Shown piece after piece: positions 57,641-64,000 of a stretch of DNA of 64,000 bases; position 1 is the stretch's first letter; each line of letters starts with the position of its first letter. This DNA is from Leptasterias polaris. Taxonomy: Eukaryota > Echinodermata > Asteroidea > Forcipulatida > Asteriidae. The translations under genes and the position numbers were made by a program. Location: the NCBI GenBank assembly GCA_037783415.1, contig JAZGTN010000191.1, forward strand, positions 31,354-95,353, in the 5' to 3' direction. The notes below the pieces were generated by a model that worked only from the letters and a program-made list of their open reading frames with translations, was not told the DNA's origin and searched no databases.

Positions 57641-58324
57641 CCATCATAAGTGATCTCACATTAATTGTGGTCTAAAGCAAAAATACTTTTAGAGTTCTCC
57701 CGATGCACAAGCTAGCGTATCAGGGCCGACACTACGCTGAACGCACAAATTTCGGCCGATATGCCAAAATATATATATTTTTTTTTTTTTTTTTTTTTTC
57801 AATTTCAGATAAATTTCACAAAAATTCATCAAGATAAAACCATTGCCAATGCTCCATATTGGACAGTAGGACCTGTGAAAAGGCCCCCATCCCAGGGGAA
57901 TTGTCTAAGATAATAGCCATCTGTTTCTGGATAGAGTTATAACTTGTCCCCATCAACCAGAAACAATCATAATGGTTTGGCCTTTTTCAACATGCCCCGC
58001 CCACGCCCCGCCCACCCTTTCCCCCTTTTACCCCGTTCCAGAGGTAGAATACAATTTGAAAGGGCAGTTAAATGTACAAAAAGTGACCTATGTGTTTTCT
58101 AGATTTTATAAAGCTCCCCATTTTAGACTAATATGAATGCATGGTTAGAATAATTTAAGGGAAAGCAAAATGTGACCCCCCCCCCCCCCCGGCCAGCCCC
58201 CTTCCATGTTTACAGCTTGTTCATGCCAATTAACCCCTTCTTAATGATTAATTAAATAACTTGTAAGGTTTTTATGATCCTGTGATAAAAAAGAGACATG
58301 TTAATAACTTTTTGAGTGAGGACT

Positions 58325-58426
58325 TGGATATAACTTCTGACTTGTCCTTAGAATGTACACAGTGTGTCGTGCAGGTTTTTCTTCTCGCATAGTGCTTAGA
58401 GTACATGTAAATGCTCCAACATGTTT
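58325..58426. other. 102-bp segment present only in array unit 3
   Basis: In the other units GAGTGAGGACT runs straight into GACCTTGTTG. In unit 3 the two are separated by 102 bp beginning TGGATATAACTTCTGACTTG and ending CCAACATGTTT. There is no target duplication or terminal repeat at its edges, so a deletion in the ancestor of the other units is as likely as an insertion here. Confidence 0.95.
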
Positions 58427-59613
58427 GACCTTGTTGTAGACGAACGCAATAACATTTCACATTTTTTTTTCCAGATATCAAGTCAGTGACTTATTCTCAA
58501 CAATTTAAGCATAATTTTTTAACCATAAAGAATAATTAAGTGCCCTTATAGGGTGCACCACACTAAATAAGCCAGAATTAATGCGCCAAGCTACTTATCA
58601 TAATTTGTAAACCCACAACTTATTTTTAATTATAACGTTTTGGGGGTCATGCAATTAATAGATTGTGTAAATATAAAAATCTATCACAACCTGGGGGTTC
58701 TGTGCTTCAACTTTTGAGGAGACTTGATAAATTTAGGCGTTAAAGTTGGCCCTATTTGACCGGGGAAGTGGAGAAGTGCTTCACGAAAACTGGCAGCAAG
58801 TCGGTTTTGGAAAAAAAATAAAAATCGTGTTTTTTTCTTCTGGGGTAGTTAGCAAAAATTCCAAACGGCTGACCTGCCAAAAATTGAAAAGAATTCTGAA
58901 GTTTAGTTGTCCGGAAATATGTCTGATTGGTTTTCAAGAGGCTGAGAGACTTACACGATTTTTTGAGTATTTTTGAATAATTATCATTTAGCATTGGTTC
59001 CTATGGGAGATTATTTAGAGGGGTGCGCCCTATATATACAACATGGTGGCGCCCTTGCAGCCATTTTTGTTGGGATTTAAACATGTCTGCCGTTTGTTTA
59101 CAATTGCAGGCGTGACAGAAATGAGTTGTTTGAGACTTCTTTCGTCAGTTATCGCCGTTTTTTTTATTGTTCGTGAAAACATCACTCCTCTGGCTGCAAA
59201 CAGTAATTATAATAAAATATAGATAGCAATAACATTGTCACTTGTTAACAGAATAATTCAACGTTTTCAAAGAGTGGCTTGCTTTTTTTTTAGGCATCCT
59301 ATTCCTACACACTTTAAACAGTATACAGTGTGTAAGACGGGACAAACTACGATCGACGGTACGACTATCGTGTATGACTATTTGATGAGACTGTGATGGT
59401 AAGTCACTTTCAAGAAAATCATGGGTCAACAGCGGCTGGTTGCTTCCTCAATTAGGAAGAAATAAACATGTTGTAAACATCATCATCATACATTACATGG
59501 CATGGTTGGTATTAACTAATAACTGAACAAGAAGAGTGGGGGAGGTGTAAACATTGCATTATTATGAATGTCAAGTTTCCGGAAAAGTCAAGTGATTCAA
59601 TTAGAGTTACACT

Positions 59614-61755
59614 CTATCGGTTTTTCCATTTTGAGAACATTCTGCTGTAATTGTGCTCCTTGTGAATCTTTGGCCCCTCATAGTTATACGATGAGTTAGT
59701 GTCCTGTGACTTTGGATTTAGTTGGCCAGGTTGATACAAATTTTGTTTAGCATAGTAAGTGTGATATCGTTCAGCTCGACACTGTGCTCGTCGCTTTTTG
59801 TAGATCTTTCCCATAACACGTTTTTTGTGATATTGTTGTTTTTTGTCCATTGCATCGAGGGCTTTTGCAGCGGGTGATCCAGCAGTAATGGGGCAATGAG
59901 TTGCCTCACACTTTTTGATAATAGAGTTTGCATGTTGGTTGTTCACCAGATGGATGGCGCTGTGATCTCTTGAAGCTCCGTTCCTTGAAAAGGTTAGTGT
60001 TCCTTTTGGATTTGTCATGGCGTAGGCATGATTCATGGATTCAGACTTCTGGGAACTTGTTCTGTACTTGGTTCTCTCTATCGCTTCGTCTCCTATGCGT
60101 TTTTCCAAAATTGTTTTTAAGATTTCCTCATCTTTAGATGTTAAAATAAATCTGCCGCGGACATAGCGAGAGAGGTATGGGTACTTGTATTTACCGTTGC
60201 AAACATGAGAATTTTGTTTGCATTTCTCATGGTCTCCCATGTAGCAGTTCGGAATTGCATCAATCGCCTTTGCAGCCAGTCTTTTCATGCTTGCTGTGTC
60301 ATTTCCGCATTTAATGGAAATATGGTGTGCCTCAGCCTGTGCTCTGTGACTCACGTCATCAGCAAATCGGTCCTGTACTCTGTTTCGGTCTCTTGCACTG
60401 TTCCCAGGGAACATGTCACTGCTAAAGTTTGCTCGGCTGACTGCCGCACAAAGCGAGCGGTTCAAGTGGGATGGGTCTAGCAGACTTTCCATTTCCTTTC
60501 CCGTTCTTCTTCTCATGACAGAATTCATTCCTTTTGCTAGACAGCCGTCAGCGTCTGTTGTTATTCTATCCACAAGAACTGGTTCCGTGCACTCCAAAAG
60601 TTTAGTCGCACATCGAACACCCCCTTCTCTCTCATCTCCCATATTGAAATGCGCTGGACGAGTAGCTGTGCACTTGTCGCCGTGCTTAGCGGATGTGCAT
60701 TGTTGACCGAATGATGATGGTGACATTTCACCACTTTTACAAAGCTTGTTTTCTTGATGGTACATTATAACAAACTTTGAAGTAGTTGCGTTCTCGCACA
60801 CGGTGTCTCTTGTCTGTGTTGCAGGAACAAATGGGTTTTTTTTCCTACAGTTGCGCAGGGGATTATTATACTGCCTGTCCATTTCAACTGCAATTGGACT
60901 TTCTCGTTCAAAGCCTTGGAGCTCACGGATGTCTTTCACTAGTTTCCTCTTGTCTGCCATGTCTCTGATATTTTCATTTTTGATAATTTCACCACATTTG
61001 TTCGAAATTTTTTGCAGCCCACTAGTGCATGGTACAGCTGTGTCCATTGATGTCAAGAGCCTCCTCGCACCTGCGGTTGCAATGCCAGTGTTCTGCAGGC
61101 CAACTTGGAAAGACATGTTTGGGGTTGCAGTGCGTCGTCCCCGCTTCCTACCCTCGTTAGCTATCTCACTGTAAAGTTTTGTCTTTTGTGTTTTAAAACC
61201 ACACTTTTTGCAGGACATTACCTCTGAGACGGCTAAACCTCTACGCTCTTCTGCCTCAGCCAATAGTTTAGGTTGACCATCACACTTAGGATGTGTTTGT
61301 TGATGATCAAGTACAGCTTGTGCACCCAGCTCTAGAGCTGAGTTGATGTCTACAAAACGATAACCTCCTCCTTGGTGATCAGTTCCTCTCTTGGGCAGTG
61401 GCTGGCCACATTTGTTGGCTATTGGGATCACTCCCTTGAGCTGGATCTTGTCAACTGGAGCCATTTCTACAACTTTTGGGCGAAGGAGCATCACATTTCT
61501 GCGGTTGTCTTGTTCCATCTGTGCTGCAATGTGGCAGAAATCTCCTCGCTCCGTATTTGGGGCGGCTAAACTCAACTGCTGATGGGTTGGCCTGACATAC
61601 CGTGGTGTAGGTATACTTTGAGTTTCACTGCCTTTGTCTTGTAGTGAATTAAATTTATTTTTCGGCTTGAACCAAGTTTTTTGCATCTTGAAAATGCCGC
61701 GTCTAGCTCTACCCATTTTTATGGCAATGGATTTGTTACAAACATTGAATGGCAT
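59614..61755 (-). CDS. Mutator-like transposase, array unit 4
   Basis: Fourth full copy, same 713-residue translation. The unit returns to 4013 bp, the same length as unit 1, with the same T-run (20) and C-run (15) lengths. The order of lengths along the array (4013, 4015, 4115, 4013) shows no simple gradient. Codon 14 is at 61716. Confidence 0.78.
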   Translation of the reverse strand: MPFNVCNKSIAIKMGRARRGIFKMQKTWFKPKNKFNSLQDKGSETQSIPTPRYVRPTHQQLSLAAPNTERGDFCHIAAQMEQDNRRNVMLLRPKVVEMAPVDKIQLKGVIPIANKCGQPLPKRGTDHQGGGYRFVDINSALELGAQAVLDHQQTHPKCDGQPKLLAEAEERRGLAVSEVMSCKKCGFKTQKTKLYSEIANEGRKRGRRTATPNMSFQVGLQNTGIATAGARRLLTSMDTAVPCTSGLQKISNKCGEIIKNENIRDMADKRKLVKDIRELQGFERESPIAVEMDRQYNNPLRNCRKKNPFVPATQTRDTVCENATTSKFVIMYHQENKLCKSGEMSPSSFGQQCTSAKHGDKCTATRPAHFNMGDEREGGVRCATKLLECTEPVLVDRITTDADGCLAKGMNSVMRRRTGKEMESLLDPSHLNRSLCAAVSRANFSSDMFPGNSARDRNRVQDRFADDVSHRAQAEAHHISIKCGNDTASMKRLAAKAIDAIPNCYMGDHEKCKQNSHVCNGKYKYPYLSRYVRGRFILTSKDEEILKTILEKRIGDEAIERTKYRTSSQKSESMNHAYAMTNPKGTLTFSRNGASRDHSAIHLVNNQHANSIIKKCEATHCPITAGSPAAKALDAMDKKQQYHKKRVMGKIYKKRRAQCRAERYHTYYAKQNLYQPGQLNPKSQDTNSSYNYEGPKIHKEHNYSRMFSKWKNR

Positions 61756-61880
61756 CCATCATAAGTGATCTCACATTAATTGTGGTCTAAAGCAAAAATA
61801 CTTTTAGAGTTCTCCCGATGCACAAGCTAGCGTATCAGGGCCGACACTACGCTGAACGCACAAATTTCGGCCGATATGCC

Positions 61881-61913
<33 letters not shown>

Positions 61914-63626
61914 TCAATTTCAGATAAATTTCACAAAAATTCATCAAGATAAAACCATTGCCAATGCTCCATATTGGACAGTAGGACCTGTGAAAAGGCC
62001 CCCATCCCAGGGGAATTGTCTAAGATAATAGCCATCTGTTTCTGGATAGAGTTATAACTTGTCCCCATCAACCAGAAACAATCATAATGGTTTGGCCTTT
62101 TTCAACATGCCCCGCCCACGCCCCGCCCACCCTTTCCCCCTTTTACCCCGTTCCAGAGGTAGAATACAATTTGAAAGGGCAGTTAAATGTACAAAAAGTG
62201 ACCTATGTGTTTTCTAGATTTTATAAAGCTCCCCATTTTAGACTAATATGAATGCATGGTTAGAATAATTTAAGGGAAAGCAAAATGTGACCCCCCCCCC
62301 CCCCCGGCCAGCCCCCTTCCATGTTTACAGCTTGTTCATGCCAATTAACCCCTTCTTAATGATTAATTAAATAACTTGTAAGGTTTTTATGATCCTGTGA
62401 TAAAAAAGAGACATGTTAATAACTTTTTGAGTGAGGACTGACCTTGTTGTAGACGAACGCAATAACATTTCACATTTTTTTTTCCAGATATCAAGTCAGT
62501 GACTTATTCTCAACAATTTAAGCATAATTTTTTAACCATAAAGAATAATTAAGTGCCCTTATAGGGTGCACCACACTAAATAAGCCAGAATTAATGCGCC
62601 AAGCTACTTATCATAATTTGTAAACCCACAACTTATTTTTAATTATAACGTTTTGGGGGTCATGCAATTAATAGATTGTGTAAATATAAAAATCTATCAC
62701 AACCTGGGGGTTCTGTGCTTCAACTTTTGAGGAGACTTGATAAATTTAGGCGTTAAAGTTGGCCCTATTTGACCGGGGAAGTGGAGAAGTGCTTCACGAA
62801 AACTGGCAGCAAGTCGGTTTTGGAAAAAAAATAAAAATCGTGTTTTTTTCTTCTGGGGTAGTTAGCAAAAATTCCAAACGGCTGACCTGCCAAAAATTGA
62901 AAAGAATTCTGAAGTTTAGTTGTCCGGAAATATGTCTGATTGGTTTTCAAGAGGCTGAGAGACTTACACGATTTTTTGAGTATTTTTGAATAATTATCAT
63001 TTAGCATTGGTTCCTATGGGAGATTATTTAGAGGGGTGCGCCCTATATATACAACATGGTGGCGCCCTTGCAGCCATTTTTGTTGGGATTTAAACATGTC
63101 TGCCGTTTGTTTACAATTGCAGGCGTGACAGAAATGAGTTGTTTGAGACTTCTTTCGTCAGTTATCGCCGTTTTTTTTATTGTTCGTGAAAACATCACTC
63201 CTCTGGCTGCAAACAGTAATTATAATAAAATATAGATAGCAATAACATTGTCACTTGTTAACAGAATAATTCAACGTTTTCAAAGAGTGGCTTGCTTTTT
63301 TTTTAGGCATCCTATTCCTACACACTTTAAACAGTATACAGTGTGTAAGACGGGACAAACTACGATCGACGGTACGACTATCGTGTATGACTATTTGATG
63401 AGACTGTGATGGTAAGTCACTTTCAAGAAAATCATGGGTCAACAGCGGCTGGTTGCTTCCTCAATTAGGAAGAAATAAACATGTTGTAAACATCATCATC
63501 ATACATTACATGGCATGGTTGGTATTAACTAATAACTGAACAAGAAGAGTGGGGGAGGTGTAAACATTGCATTATTATGAATGTCAAGTTTCCGGAAAAG
63601 TCAAGTGATTCAATTAGAGTTACACT

Positions 63627-64000
63627 CTATCGGTTTTTCCATTTTGAGAACATTCTGCTGTAATTGTGCTCCTTGTGAATCTTTGGCCCCTCATAGTTAT
63701 ACGATGAGTTAGTGTCCTGTGACTTTGGATTTAGTTGGCCAGGTTGATACAAATTTTGTTTAGCATAGTAAGTGTGATATCGTTCAGCTCGACACTGTGC
63801 TCGTCGCTTTTTGTAGATCTTTCCCATAACACGTTTTTTGTGATATTGTTGTTTTTTGTCCATTGCATCGAGGGCTTTTGCAGCGGGTGATCCAGCAGTA
63901 ATGGGGCAATGAGTTGCCTCACACTTTTTGATAATAGAGTTTGCATGTTGGTTGTTCACCAGATGGATGGCGCTGTGATCTCTTGAAGCTCCGTTCCTTG
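63627..64000 (-). CDS. Mutator-like transposase, array unit 5 (cut by window edge)
   Basis: Only the C-terminal 124 codons or so are inside the window, covering the CEATHCPITAGSPAAKAL stretch and the basic tail; the sequence matches the other units through the last base shown. The start codon should lie about 1.77 kb beyond the right edge if the unit is complete. Confidence 0.75.
   Translation of the reverse strand, partial: RNGASRDHSAIHLVNNQHANSIIKKCEATHCPITAGSPAAKALDAMDKKQQYHKKRVMGKIYKKRRAQCRAERYHTYYAKQNLYQPGQLNPKSQDTNSSYNYEGPKIHKEHNYSRMFSKWKNR

Larger units (their letters stand above)
46408..64000. repeat. Head-to-tail array of about 4.0 kb units carrying a transposase gene
   Basis: Units start at GGGTGCACCACAC: 46408-50420 (4013 bp), 50421-54435 (4015), 54436-58550 (4115), 58551-62563 (4013) and 62564 to the window end (partial). 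In every unit the minus-strand frame ends exactly 1063 bp after the unit start, so there are no length changes in that part. Differences are confined to the last 800-900 bp: T runs of 20, 24, 22 and 20, TA-tract length, C runs of 15, 17, 15 and 15 (counted by eye), and a 102-bp segment only in unit 3. The array continues beyond the right edge. Each junction reads AAGTGCCCTTATAGGGTGCACC. Confidence 0.96.

Noticed and set aside
46408..64000. rDNA or histone-type gene array
   Set aside because: No rRNA-like or histone-like sequence occurs in the unit; the only long frame is transposase-like.

Overview
The window looks like a gene-poor stretch of an animal nuclear genome, most likely a marine deuterostome and probably an echinoderm. 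The reasons are AT-rich non-coding DNA, many homopolymers and microsatellites, the recurrent AGGCCT palindrome, tRNA-derived SINEs, LINE remnants, many short TIR elements (MITEs), and splice acceptors just upstream of open reading frames. Nothing resembles bacterial gene organisation. Family names were assigned by eye; no database was searched.

Left part (1-12.3 kb): microsatellites, then a 4.8 kb head-to-tail duplication (2313-7140 and 7183-11970). Each copy carries a LINE remnant encoding a zinc-binding reverse-transcriptase tail on the minus strand and a long CAA/CAG tract. An 18-20 bp GT-rich minisatellite follows.

Host-type genes: three paralogous single-exon coding regions on the plus strand (12715-13413, 30131-30730, 35376-35972). 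All encode small secreted proteins with a signal peptide, six cysteines in the mature part and a hydrophobic C-terminus suggesting a GPI anchor. Each has a splice acceptor 45-53 nt before the ATG, implying a 5' UTR intron. The last two are close duplicates about 5.2 kb apart. The function is unknown.

Transposon nest (21.7-27 kb): two non-autonomous Helitron-like elements on the minus strand. One is interrupted by a TA-flanked MITE, which is itself interrupted by a Mutator-type TIR element with a 9-bp target duplication, which in turn contains a long hairpin. Palindromes, motif clusters and MITEs fill 27-37 kb, including a SINE nested in a MITE at 32 kb. A second tandem duplication (1.88 kb) lies at 38.1-41.8 kb, then a 21-nt minisatellite, a 1.3 kb TIR-bounded element and a SINE.

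Right part (46408 to the window end): a head-to-tail array of about 4.0 kb units, four complete and one cut by the window edge. Each complete unit carries the same intact 713-codon minus-strand frame, which I interpret as a Mutator-like transposase. The units are almost uniform, differing mainly in homopolymer lengths and a 102-bp segment present only in unit 3. A tandem array of apparently intact transposase genes is the most unusual feature of the window.
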